From DASYHS01 sp035998295 (GTDB taxonomy: Bacteria > Pseudomonadota > Alphaproteobacteria > Azospirillales > Azospirillaceae), in NCBI RefSeq assembly GCF_035998295.1, contig NZ_DASYHS010000154.1, positions 1-38,181 on the forward strand: a stretch of DNA of 38,181 nucleotides. Reading direction: 5' to 3'. The position numbers and the translations under genes are program-made. The notes below the pieces were generated by a model that searched no databases, was not told the DNA's origin, and saw only the letters and a list, made by a program, of their open reading frames with translations. Below are positions 15,093-22,590 of this stretch, one piece after another (the stretch's first letter is position 1; each line of letters opens with the position of its first letter).

Positions 15093-15928
15093 CCGGCATC
15101 GCCCTGCTCTACGACCGGCTGTCCCGCTGGGTTCTGCTGGCCGACCGGTTCGGCGGGAGCCGGCGAACCGGCCCCCCCGCGATGCACAAGACGCTGGCGG
15201 AGCCCGGCGCCGCACCGCGCCGCCGCCTGTCGCCGCACCACGTGGACCTCGCGGTGCTCGATGCGCTCGGTCCGCTCGACGCGCCGGCCGTGCTCGACGT
15301 CGGCTGCGGGTTCGGCGCATCGGCTCTGTTCTGGCGCTCCCGGGTCGGCGGCCGTTTCGACGGGCTGACGCTGAGCCGGGTCCAACTGCGGACGGCACGG
15401 CGGTGGGCTCTCCGGCTGGGAGCCGCGGATGACTGCCGCTTCCATCTCCGCAGCTTCCTGGACCCTCTCCCGGGTCCCTGGGACGTCGTGCTGTCGATCG
15501 AGTCGCTGGTGCACAGCCCCGACCTGGCGGCCACTTTCAAGGCTTTGGCGGCGGTCCTGGGACCCGGCGGACGCCTCGCGATGGTGGAGGACATGCCGGC
15601 CGACGGGTTGTCCGGGCCGGCCGCCGCGGCCGCCGCGGCGCTCGCCCGCCACTGGGGCGGCCAGCCGATTCCGACCGAGGGGGAGTTCCGTGCCGCGCTG
15701 CGGGGCGCCGGCCTCACCCTTCTCGCCGAGCGCGACCTGACGGCGCTCGTCGATCCCCGGCCGCCCGGCGTACTGGACCGGGAGGAAGCCCGGTTCTCGC
15801 GCCTGCGCCGGCTGCCGCTGCCCGCCGTCGCCACGGTGGTCGACGCCTATCTGGGCGGCATCGCGCTGGAACGGCTGTACCTGATGGGCGCGGTGCGCTA
15901 CCGCCTGCTGGTGGCCGGCAGGGCGTGA
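15089..15928 (+). CDS. Class I SAM-dependent methyltransferase, C-methyltransferase-like
   Basis: The 279-residue product has motif I VLDVGCGFGASALFWRSR (about 64-81), then FDGLTLSRVQLRTARRWA. The latter resembles the GLTLSPVQ segment of cyclopropane-synthase-like and small-molecule C-methyltransferases. VLSIESLVHSPDLAATF and VLGPGGRLAMVEDM complete the core. The Arg-rich LSRLRRLPL region near the C-terminus is typical of the same group. The start is a TTG inside the previous stop (TTGA overlap). The last 31 bases overlap the convergent third methyltransferase gene. The substrate is unknown. Confidence 0.82.
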   Translation: MTGIALLYDRLSRWVLLADRFGGSRRTGPPAMHKTLAEPGAAPRRRLSPHHVDLAVLDALGPLDAPAVLDVGCGFGASALFWRSRVGGRFDGLTLSRVQLRTARRWALRLGAADDCRFHLRSFLDPLPGPWDVVLSIESLVHSPDLAATFKALAAVLGPGGRLAMVEDMPADGLSGPAAAAAAALARHWGGQPIPTEGEFRAALRGAGLTLLAERDLTALVDPRPPGVLDREEARFSRLRRLPLPAVATVVDAYLGGIALERLYLMGAVRYRLLVAGRA

Positions 15929-16728
15929 TCGGGGAGCACCGCTGCGAAGCGCAAGCCGCCGCGCAGCATCCCCGCTCCCGCTGCCTGTCCGACGCCGTCC
16001 AGGCCACGCAGCAGCATCGCCAGCGCCGGATGCATGTCGCCACCGGGCACGAAGCTCCAGTGATCGATGCGCTCGACCCGGAAGCCGGCCGAACCGAGCA
16101 CCGTCTTCAGCTCCGCCGCCGTCAGGAAGCGGTCCGACGACAGGTGCCTCGTCTCGAGCGCCAGCAGCGGAGCGAGGTTCCTGTACCAGAGATAGCCGCC
16201 ATTGGGCGTAAGGCCGACGAAGCGCCCGCCCGGTTTCAGCACCCGCGCGACCGCACGCGCCACCGCTGCCTGGTCCACCATATGCTCCAGCGATCCGACG
16301 CAGTAGACGACGTCGACCGTGGCATCGCCGAGCGTGGCGAGTTCCGTACCCTCGTCCACCCGGAACCCTATCCGGCCGGTTCCGCCGAGCCCTCCGGCCG
16401 CCAGCCGGGCCCCGGCGCTTGCGACCATGGCGGGAGAGAGGTCGATGCCGATGCCCCGGATGTCGGCGTCCCGTCCCAAGCGCTCCGCGAGCGCCAGCAG
16501 GTGGATGCCGTCGCCGCAGCCGATCTCCAGCACGGTGTCGCCCGGCCGAAGCCGCGCCACTTCGGCCAGAAGACCGACGCGATAGGCGAGTAGGCGGGCG
16601 GGAGAGCCGTGCTGCTCGACGTTCTCCGGGGCGAAGGCGTCGAAATGGGCCCGGATGTCCTCCCGGCCGCCGACCGTCCTCGTCCTCAGCCTCCGCCATC
16701 CCCCCGTGGTCATGACGGACCGCCGCAT
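15898..16728 (-). CDS. Class I SAM-dependent methyltransferase
   Basis: The 276-residue product carries motif I VLEIGCGDGIHLLALAERLG (about 66-85), the acidic IGIDLSPAMVASA, DVVYCVGSLEHMVDQ and ARVLKPGGRFVGLTPNGGYLW. The LEHMVDQ/NGGYLWYRN features are typical of UbiG/MT11-like enzymes; the substrate is unknown. ATG 16728 and ATG 16713 are both possible, and neither has a strong ribosome site. It is transcribed toward the other two methyltransferases and overlaps the end of the second. Confidence 0.83.
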   Translation of the reverse strand: MRRSVMTTGGWRRLRTRTVGGREDIRAHFDAFAPENVEQHGSPARLLAYRVGLLAEVARLRPGDTVLEIGCGDGIHLLALAERLGRDADIRGIGIDLSPAMVASAGARLAAGGLGGTGRIGFRVDEGTELATLGDATVDVVYCVGSLEHMVDQAAVARAVARVLKPGGRFVGLTPNGGYLWYRNLAPLLALETRHLSSDRFLTAAELKTVLGSAGFRVERIDHWSFVPGGDMHPALAMLLRGLDGVGQAAGAGMLRGGLRFAAVLPDHALPATSRR

Positions 16729-16765
16729 GCCCGGATCGCCGTGGCCGGCGCGAGCCGGCGGGCAG

Positions 16766-16800
16766 GAAGGCGGACGGGAAGGAGGACGGGAAGGCGGATG
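16766..16800. repeat. 12-bp tandem repeat, three copies
   Basis: GAAGGCGGACGG, GAAGGAGGACGG and GAAGGCGGATG run head to tail upstream of the methyltransferase that reads leftward and downstream of the CDF gene. It is purine-rich on the plus strand. No role is evident. Confidence 0.75.
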
Positions 16801-16845
16801 TTCATGGCTGGCACACCCTCGCTCTGCGGCGCCCGTGTCACCGAA

Positions 16846-17793
16846 CTAGGAAGCGGGCTTCGGCGCGTGGATACAGTCTCCGCGCTCGATCTGGACGGTC
16901 GCATGATCGATGCCGAAACGCTCGCGCAGAACGCGATCGATCGCGCTCAAGGTCGCGGTATGGTCGGCGTCGTCCTCGACCACGGCGTGGAGCGTCAGCA
17001 GCTTGCGCTCGCCGGTCAGCGACCAGGCGTGAACGTGATGCACGTCGGTGACCCCCGGAACGCTGCGTAATGCGGCCCCTATGCGCGCGGCATCTATCCC
17101 CGTCGGCGTCCCTTCGAGCAGGATGTGACCCGACTCGCGCACGACGATCCAGGCGCTTCGCAGGATCAGCAGGACGACCAGAACCGACAGGATCGGGTCG
17201 ATCGGGTACCAGCCCGTCCACAAGATCACCACCGCCGCCGCGATCGCCGCGACGGAGCCCAGCAGATCGCCCAGCACATGCACCATGGCACCGCGCAGGT
17301 TCAGGTTCTCGCTCTCGCCGCCGGCACCCCTGCGCAGAATCCAGAAGGCCGCGGCATTCACCACCAGGCCCAGCCCGGCGATCACCAGCATCGGGCCGCC
17401 CGACACCGGTACGGGTTCGGAGAGCCGATGGAGCGCCTCGAACGTGATGAACCCCGCGATCACGAACAGCGAGAGGCCGTTCACGAAGGCGGCCAGCACC
17501 TCGAACCGGTACCAGCCGTAGGAGCGCTGCGCGTCCGCGGGCCGCCTCGTCAGCCGGAAGGCAAGCCAGGCGAGCGCCAGCGCGGCGAAGTCGGTCAGCA
17601 TGTGCCCGGCGTCCGCGAGCAGCGCGAGCGAGCCCGAGAGGACGCCGCCCGCCACCTCCGCCAGCATGAAGCCGCCGGTCAGCAGCATCACCACGAACAC
17701 CCGGCGCTCGCTGTCGCCGGTCACTCCGTGGGAGTGGGAGTGGGAGTGGGAGTGCCCTTCTCCGTGGTCGTGCGGATCGTCGTGCGCATGCAT
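16846..17793 (-). CDS. Cation diffusion facilitator (CzcD/ZitB-like zinc/cobalt exporter)
   Basis: The 315-residue product is a CDF proton/metal antiporter of the inner membrane that removes Zn2+ or similar ions. A His-rich N-terminus (HAHDDPHDHGEGHSHSHSHS) precedes six membrane segments. The metal site is visible as HMLTD in TM2 (ADAGHMLTDF) and HVLGD in TM5. A C-terminal cytoplasmic domain with VPGVTDVHHVHAWSLTGE is typical. I prefer ATG 17793 (GGAG six bases upstream); ATG 17814 overlaps the chaC stop in ATGA and is possible. It is co-transcribed with chaC. Confidence 0.9.
   Translation of the reverse strand: MHAHDDPHDHGEGHSHSHSHSHGVTGDSERRVFVVMLLTGGFMLAEVAGGVLSGSLALLADAGHMLTDFAALALAWLAFRLTRRPADAQRSYGWYRFEVLAAFVNGLSLFVIAGFITFEALHRLSEPVPVSGGPMLVIAGLGLVVNAAAFWILRRGAGGESENLNLRGAMVHVLGDLLGSVAAIAAAVVILWTGWYPIDPILSVLVVLLILRSAWIVVRESGHILLEGTPTGIDAARIGAALRSVPGVTDVHHVHAWSLTGERKLLTLHAVVEDDADHTATLSAIDRVLRERFGIDHATVQIERGDCIHAPKPAS
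17728..17754. repeat. Hexanucleotide repeat (GTGGGA) encoding His-Ser
   Basis: Four GTGGGA units and a final GTG encode the HSHSHSHSH stretch of the CDF protein on the minus strand. Unit gain or loss keeps the frame and would change the number of metal-binding histidines. Confidence 0.85.
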
Positions 17794-17810
17794 CGGAGAC
17801 TCCGGGGAGA

Positions 17811-18434
17811 TCATCGTGCCGGAACGCCGGACACCACGTCGGCGTAAAGCCGCTCCAGCGGTTCGTCCCGGATACCGAGTTCGCGCAGATGCAATACCGT
17901 GTTCTCGAGGTAGTCGAAGTTCGGGCCGCGCTCGCCGCAGCCGCTGCGGATGCAGTCCGCGACCCGGGAAATCTCCAGCCCGCCGCAATACTGGCTGTGC
18001 CGGCGCTGGGCGACGAAGGTGCAGGCGCGCAGCCTCTCGCCGCCTGCCGTCACCACGACCTGCGTCGGCCGGTAGACGCCGGTGATCATCTCCCGCTCCC
18101 AGAGATACTCCAGCACGGCGGCGGCATCGCCATGGGCGATCCGGAACACGATGCCCCGGCACGACCCGCCGCGATCGAGACCGAGCACGAGGCCGGGCCG
18201 CTCCGGCGTCCCGCGGTATCGGTAGGAATAGATGCAGAATTTGCGATGATAGCCGTGCAGCAGCGCCGGCCGGCATTCCAGGTGCGAAAATCCGGGGTTC
18301 CACATCAAGGAGCCGTAGCCGAACACCCACAGGTCCCGGCCGGGGTCCAGCGTGACGTTCGGGCGACGCGGCCAGGAGTCCTCGGCGCCGGCGACGCCGT
18401 CCAAGCCTTCCTCGGCGATCAATCTGGCGGACAT
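17811..18434 (-). CDS. chaC: Glutathione-specific gamma-glutamylcyclotransferase (ChaC family)
   Basis: ChaC enzymes split glutathione into 5-oxoproline and Cys-Gly in the cytoplasm. The 207-residue product has the substrate-binding loop VFGYGSLMWNPGF (about 37-49) and the catalytic Glu115 in WEREM. ITGVY follows, then the PNFDYLENTVLHLRELGI C-terminus usual for the family. An N-terminal extension of about 30 residues is not conserved. Its stop shares bases with a possible upstream start of the CDF exporter gene, so the two form one unit. The pairing of glutathione turnover with metal export is suggestive, but the link is inferred only from position. Confidence 0.9.
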   Translation of the reverse strand: MSARLIAEEGLDGVAGAEDSWPRRPNVTLDPGRDLWVFGYGSLMWNPGFSHLECRPALLHGYHRKFCIYSYRYRGTPERPGLVLGLDRGGSCRGIVFRIAHGDAAAVLEYLWEREMITGVYRPTQVVVTAGGERLRACTFVAQRRHSQYCGGLEISRVADCIRSGCGERGPNFDYLENTVLHLRELGIRDEPLERLYADVVSGVPAR

Positions 18435-18537
18435 GCTCGAAAGATGGGTACGGTCAGAGGCATACCAAGCCGGGCAAGGCTAGCATGCGGCGGGTTCAAA
18501 TGGCTATAAACCCCGCGCACCTCAACCGGACCCCGCC

Positions 18538-19551
18538 ATGCCGCGACGCTCGATCCTCATCGCCCTCCTCGTGCTGCTCGCGGCGGGCGCCGCCTATACG
18601 GCCTGGTGGCTGCACCTGGCGGGCCTCGTGCGCGAACGGGTCGAGGCCTGGGCTGCCGAGGAACGGGCTCGCGCGGGGCTGGTCGAATACCGCGATCTCG
18701 AGATCGGCGGCTTTCCGTTCCGGATCGCCGCCGACACGCAGGCCGTCCGGCTGGTGCGGCCCGACGGGACCGAATGGCGGGGCGAGAGCGCGGCCGCCTG
18801 GGCCCGCCCCTGGAACCCCGGGGAGATCCACGTGGCGCTCGCCGGCACGCAGTCCCTCGTTCTTCCGGAGACGGAACTGACGGCCGCCGGCGCAACGGGT
18901 CGGATCTCGCTCGAGGCCGGCCGTTTCCGGTCCGGCCGGTTCGCGCTGCGCGACGTGGCGGTCGGCCTGCCGGGCGGCCGTTTCCGGGCCGCCGGCCTGA
19001 ATGTCGCGGCGACGCCGACCGGTCCGGCGGCGACGGGGATTTCGATCGGGGTCGCCGGCCTCGACCTGCCCGAGGAACTGGAAGCCCCGCTCGGCCGCAC
19101 GATCGAGGCCGCCGACGTCGAGGCGGTGATCGAGGGACCGCTGCCCGGCCGGGCCGACCCGGCATCGATCCTGGGCTGGGCCGAACAGGGCGGTGCGCTG
19201 CGGGTCGACGCGGCCGAGCTGCGCTGGGGTCCGCTCGGCCTCGCCGGGCAGGGCCGGATCGGGTTCGACGCGGCACTGCGCCCCAGCGGCAGCCTGGTGA
19301 CCGAAGCCGAGGGGGTCGAGCCGGCGCTCGATGCGCTGGCGGCGACGGGGGCGCTGCGCGAGCGCGACGCGGCCATCGCCAAGGCTGCGTTGGGCCTGCT
19401 GACGCAGCGGCGCGCCTCCGACGGGGCGCCGGTCGTCGAGGCCACGTTGACGCTGCAGGACGGATGGCTCTATCTCGGCCCGGTGCGCCTGCTGCCGCTG
19501 CCGCCGCTCGATGTGCTGCTGGGCCGGGTCAGGCCTGCTTCGCCTCGATGA
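18538..19551 (+). CDS. DUF2125 domain protein
   Basis: The 337-residue product begins with a membrane or signal-anchor segment (ILIALLVLLAAGAAYTAWWLH, residues about 5-26). A long region follows with the DUF2125 features EIGGFPFRIAAD near residue 57 and a WNPGEIHVALAG segment near 90. Such proteins are common in alphaproteobacteria and probably face the periplasm; no function is known. TATAAA at 18505-18510 may be its -10 box, with no clear -35. It is divergent from chaC, and its last 23 bases overlap the convergent tyrC-like gene. Confidence 0.82.
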   Translation: MPRRSILIALLVLLAAGAAYTAWWLHLAGLVRERVEAWAAEERARAGLVEYRDLEIGGFPFRIAADTQAVRLVRPDGTEWRGESAAAWARPWNPGEIHVALAGTQSLVLPETELTAAGATGRISLEAGRFRSGRFALRDVAVGLPGGRFRAAGLNVAATPTGPAATGISIGVAGLDLPEELEAPLGRTIEAADVEAVIEGPLPGRADPASILGWAEQGGALRVDAAELRWGPLGLAGQGRIGFDAALRPSGSLVTEAEGVEPALDALAATGALRERDAAIAKAALGLLTQRRASDGAPVVEATLTLQDGWLYLGPVRLLPLPPLDVLLGRVRPASPR

Positions 19552-20419
19552 TGCTGCGGCGGATCGCGCGGGTCCGGGTGAAGAGATCCTGGAGCTTCTC
19601 ACCCTCGCCCCAGCGGATCGCCCGCTGAAGCGCCGTCAGATCCTCGGTGAAACGCTGGATCATCTCCAGCACGGCTTCGCGGTTGTTCAGGAACACGTCA
19701 CGCCACATCACCGGATCGGACGCGGCGATGCGGGTGAAGTCGCGGAAGCCGCCGGCGGAGAACGTGATCACCTCCGACTGGGTCGCCGCCTCCAGGTCGG
19801 TGGCGGTGCCGACGATCGTGTAGGCGATCAGGTGCGGCAGATGCGAGGTGATCGCCAGCACCTTGTCGTGATGCGCCGCGTCCATCGTCTCGACGTTGGA
19901 GCCGATGCCCCGCCACAGTGCGGCCACCCGCTCCACCGCCTCGGGGTTGGCGCCCGGCGGCGGCGTCAGAATGCACCAGCGGCCGACGAACAGCTCGGCA
20001 AAGCCGGATTCCGGCCCCGAATGCTCTGTGCCCGCGACCGGATGGCCGGGCACGAGGTGGACGCCCTCGGGGATATGCGGTCCGACGTCCCTCAGCACGG
20101 CCTGCTTGACGGAACCGACGTCGGTGACGATCGCGCCGGGCGCGAGACTGCGGGCGATCCCGGCCGCCACCTCGGCATAGGTGCCGACGGGCGTGCACAG
20201 GACGACGAGATCCGCTCCCTCGACCGCCTCGGCGTTGTCGGCGAGCACCTGGTCGACGATGCCCAGCTCCCTCGCCTTGGCCCGGGTCGCCTCGGTGCGC
20301 GCCGTGCACACGATCTCGCGCGCCAGGCCGTGACGGCGCAGCGCGCGGGCCAGCGACGAACCGATCAATCCGATGCCGATCAGCGCCACCCGGGCGAACG
20401 GAGCCTCGCTCGCGGCCAT
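19529..20419 (-). CDS. tyrC: Prephenate/arogenate dehydrogenase (cyclohexadienyl dehydrogenase)
   Basis: This enzyme oxidatively decarboxylates prephenate or arogenate in tyrosine synthesis. The 296-residue product has an N-terminal NAD(P)-binding Rossmann fold, VALIGIGLIGSSLARAL (about 11-27). The catalytic/substrate region follows: VTDVGSVKQAV, then HPVAGTEHSGPESG near 125-138 with the conserved His. HDKVLAITSHLPHLIAY is a helical-domain motif. No ACT domain is present. The ATG directly abuts the hisC stop. It is the last gene of the chorismate mutase-hisC-tyrC operon. Substrate preference (prephenate or arogenate) cannot be read. Confidence 0.92.
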   Translation of the reverse strand: MAASEAPFARVALIGIGLIGSSLARALRRHGLAREIVCTARTEATRAKARELGIVDQVLADNAEAVEGADLVVLCTPVGTYAEVAAGIARSLAPGAIVTDVGSVKQAVLRDVGPHIPEGVHLVPGHPVAGTEHSGPESGFAELFVGRWCILTPPPGANPEAVERVAALWRGIGSNVETMDAAHHDKVLAITSHLPHLIAYTIVGTATDLEAATQSEVITFSAGGFRDFTRIAASDPVMWRDVFLNNREAVLEMIQRFTEDLTALQRAIRWGEGEKLQDLFTRTRAIRRSIIEAKQA

Positions 20420-21520
20420 TCACTCGCCCCTGAGGAAGGAACCGACCGTCCCGGCCACGGTGCGCATCTCCTCCTCGGTCCCGATCGTTATCCGCAGGCA
20501 GTCCGGCAGACCGTAGGCGCCCATCTGCCGCACCAGGATGCCGCGGTTCTTCAGGTACTGGCGCGCCGCTTCCGCGGGGTCGTTGTGGCCGCCCGCCCCG
20601 GCGAAGCTGACGAGCAGGAAGTTGCCGACGCTGGGGTGGACCTTCAGCCCGAGCCCGGTGAGCTGCTCGGCCAGCCACGCCCGCCAGACGTCGTTGTGAC
20701 GGCGCGAGCGCTCGACGAAGTCGTGGTCCGCCAGCGCGGCGAGGGCGGTGATCTGCGCCGCCGCGCTGACGTTGAAGGGACCGCGCAGGCGGTTCAGGAC
20801 GTCGGCGATGCCGGGCGGGCAATAGGCCCAGCCGAGCCGGACCGAACCGAGGGCGTAGATCTTGGAGAAGGTGCGCGTCATCACGACGTTCGCATGCGCA
20901 TCCACCAGTTCCTTGCCCGTAGCGTAGTCCGGAAGGTCGATGTACTCGGCATAGGCCGCATCGACCACCAGCACGACGTGGGGCGGCAGTCCGGCATGCA
21001 GGCGTGCCAGTTCCTCGCCCGTCACGTAGCTGCCGGTGGGGTTGTTGGGGTTGGCGACGAAGACGATCTTCGTGCGCTCGGTCACCGCCGCGAGCAGCGC
21101 GTCGATGTCGGTGCGCAGGTCCTTCTCCGGTGCCGCGACCGGGACCGCACCGACCGACTTCGCCGCGATCGGGTACATCAGGAAGCCATGCCGGCTGTAG
21201 AGCACCTCGTCGCCCGGACCGGCATAGCCGCGCACCAGCAGGCCGAGCAGTTCGTCGGAACCCGCGCCGCAGACGATGCGTTCGGCGTCGATGCCGTGGA
21301 GCGCCCCGATGGCCTCGCGCAGCTCCGTCGACCCGCCGTCGGGATACCGGTGCAGTTCCCCCGAGGCCTCGGCATAGGCCGCGACCGCTTTCGGGCTGGG
21401 TCCCAGCGCGCCCTCGTTCGAGGCCAGCCGGATCAGCCGCGTCACGCCGGGTGCGCGCGCCTCGCCGCCGACATAGGGGGCGATGTCGAGAATCCCTGGG
21501 CGGGGAACCGGGGCAGCCAT
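20420..21520 (-). CDS. hisC: Histidinol-phosphate / aromatic aminotransferase
   Basis: HisC is a PLP-dependent class I/II aminotransferase. The 366-residue product has LASNEGALGPSP near residue 32, FVANPNNPTGSYV (about 154-166), VDAAYAEY with the PLP-ring Asp187, and the Schiff-base Lys220 in TRTFSKIYALGSVRLGW. In operons with tyrosine and phenylalanine genes such enzymes often transaminate aromatic keto acids as well as, or instead of, imidazole-acetol phosphate; that double role is inferred here. ATG 21520 is chosen since it gives MAAPVPRPGILDI, the usual start, with GAGG upstream; a GTG at 21535 would add five residues. Confidence 0.92.
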   Translation of the reverse strand: MAAPVPRPGILDIAPYVGGEARAPGVTRLIRLASNEGALGPSPKAVAAYAEASGELHRYPDGGSTELREAIGALHGIDAERIVCGAGSDELLGLLVRGYAGPGDEVLYSRHGFLMYPIAAKSVGAVPVAAPEKDLRTDIDALLAAVTERTKIVFVANPNNPTGSYVTGEELARLHAGLPPHVVLVVDAAYAEYIDLPDYATGKELVDAHANVVMTRTFSKIYALGSVRLGWAYCPPGIADVLNRLRGPFNVSAAAQITALAALADHDFVERSRRHNDVWRAWLAEQLTGLGLKVHPSVGNFLLVSFAGAGGHNDPAEAARQYLKNRGILVRQMGAYGLPDCLRITIGTEEEMRTVAGTVGSFLRGE

Positions 21521-21550
21521 CGTCTCGATCCTCACTTTAGGAAAAGGCCG

Positions 21551-22453
21551 TCAGGGCTTCTTGTCGCCGGGCGCCGGGAGCGGCACCGCGTAGCCGCCGA
21601 GCGGCGTCAGCCGCAACAGCTTCTCGCCCAACGCCGCGGTCACCGCCGCGAGGCGAGGGTCCTGACTGCCGACGAAATCCGCGATCTCGATCATGTGGAC
21701 GGACATCTCGGCGCTGTCGCGGCCGAACCAGCTCCGGAAGCTGATCGTCGGCAGCCCGGCGGCCTCGAGCGCATCCTTGATGCGGCCGCGGCTGACGTCC
21801 TCTCCCAGCTCGATGCCGAGCAGCGTGCAGTCGTCCCCCGTCGCCTCGTGCGGCAGCGGCGCGATGGCGAGCGCCTCGCGGTCGTCGCCGCGGGCGTTGC
21901 CCCGGCCGCAGAAGGGCAGCCGGGCGACGATGCGCGGGGTCTTGGCATCCCCGCTCATCAGGAAACGCCACCACGGGTCCGGGTCGTCCTCGTCGGGCAC
22001 CGGCACGACCGCGACCGAAGCGGTGCCGTCGGCAACCGCGCGCACGGCGGCGGCCGGGGAGTTCACGGGCACCATCGGCGTCGAGCTGCCGTAGTGGTCG
22101 CGGGCCACGTCCCAGAAGCCGCGCCGATCCTCCGGCGCGAAGACGGCGACCGCGAACGGGCCTTGGAGACGGGCCAGCGCGCCCATCATCTCGCGCCACA
22201 TCCGGGTCAACGCCTGCACGGGAAAGGCGCCGGTATGACGCGCGGCGAGCCGGCGCAAGGTCACCGCCTCGCTGGCCGGACGCAGCAGGGCGATGCGGTC
22301 GTCCTGCTTCAGGCCGCCGAGCGCTTCGGCGACCTGGGCGCGACGCATCACCAAATCATGGATCGCGTCGTCGATCTCGTCGATCTCGCGGCGCAGATCG
22401 TCGATCTTCGTCGGCACTGACGTCGTCTGGACTGGTGTCGTCGGAGCGTGCAT
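21551..22453 (-). CDS. Chorismate mutase with partial prephenate-dehydratase-like and ACT-like regions
   Basis: The 300-residue product begins with an AroQ-type chorismate mutase domain (about 15-100): KIDDLRREIDEIDDAIHDL, RRAQVAEALGGLK and RPASE keep the usual Arg, Lys and Glu sites. Residues about 100-200 resemble only the first lobe of prephenate dehydratase (SPAAAVRAVADGTASVAVVP). The second lobe and its catalytic TRF motif are absent. Residues about 210-295 look like an ACT domain (TLLGIELGEDVSRGRIKDAL, and an ending LTPLGGYAVP). So it likely makes prephenate under amino-acid control but cannot dehydrate it. First gene of the operon with hisC and tyrC. Confidence 0.82.
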   Translation of the reverse strand: MHAPTTPVQTTSVPTKIDDLRREIDEIDDAIHDLVMRRAQVAEALGGLKQDDRIALLRPASEAVTLRRLAARHTGAFPVQALTRMWREMMGALARLQGPFAVAVFAPEDRRGFWDVARDHYGSSTPMVPVNSPAAAVRAVADGTASVAVVPVPDEDDPDPWWRFLMSGDAKTPRIVARLPFCGRGNARGDDREALAIAPLPHEATGDDCTLLGIELGEDVSRGRIKDALEAAGLPTISFRSWFGRDSAEMSVHMIEIADFVGSQDPRLAAVTAALGEKLLRLTPLGGYAVPLPAPGDKKP

Positions 22454-22486
22454 GGCTCGGCGGTTGGTGGCGGTAGAGGCGGCTTA

Positions 22487-22515
22487 GTAGTAGTCCCCGG
22501 CCCGGCCAAAATCAA
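22487..22515 (-). promoter_or_regulatory. Promoter of the chorismate mutase-hisC-tyrC operon
   Basis: On the minus strand TTGATT (22515-22510) and TACTAC (22492-22487) are separated by 17 bases, ending about 34 bases before the ATG at 22453. It lies back to back with the metX promoter, nine bases apart. Confidence 0.5.
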
Positions 22516-22523
22516 AGAAAACG

Positions 22524-22553
22524 TTGACACCGCCGACGCTTGCTCCGTAGCTA
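22524..22553 (+). promoter_or_regulatory. Promoter of metX-metW
   Basis: A perfect TTGACA (22524-22529) is followed after 18 bases by TAGCTA (22548-22553), a weak -10. Transcription would start near 22560, about 30 bases before the metX ATG. That leaves little room for a riboswitch, and I see none. Confidence 0.5.
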
Positions 22554-22590
22554 TGCGCACTCTCACCCTGGACGGCTGCCCCGGAAAACG

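Noticed and set aside
11508..15398. Very long minus-strand open frame (about 1300 codons)
   Set aside because: Also a GC-driven shadow; low-complexity translation overlaps the true PIG-L frame and several plus-strand genes.
18495..18515. Promoter of the DUF2125 gene at TATAAA
   Set aside because: The -10 looks fair but no -35 exists at 16-18 bases, so it is mentioned only with the gene.
22530..22590. SAM riboswitch in front of metX
   Set aside because: The leader after the predicted promoter is only about 30 bases and shows no SAM-II-like or other known conserved core.
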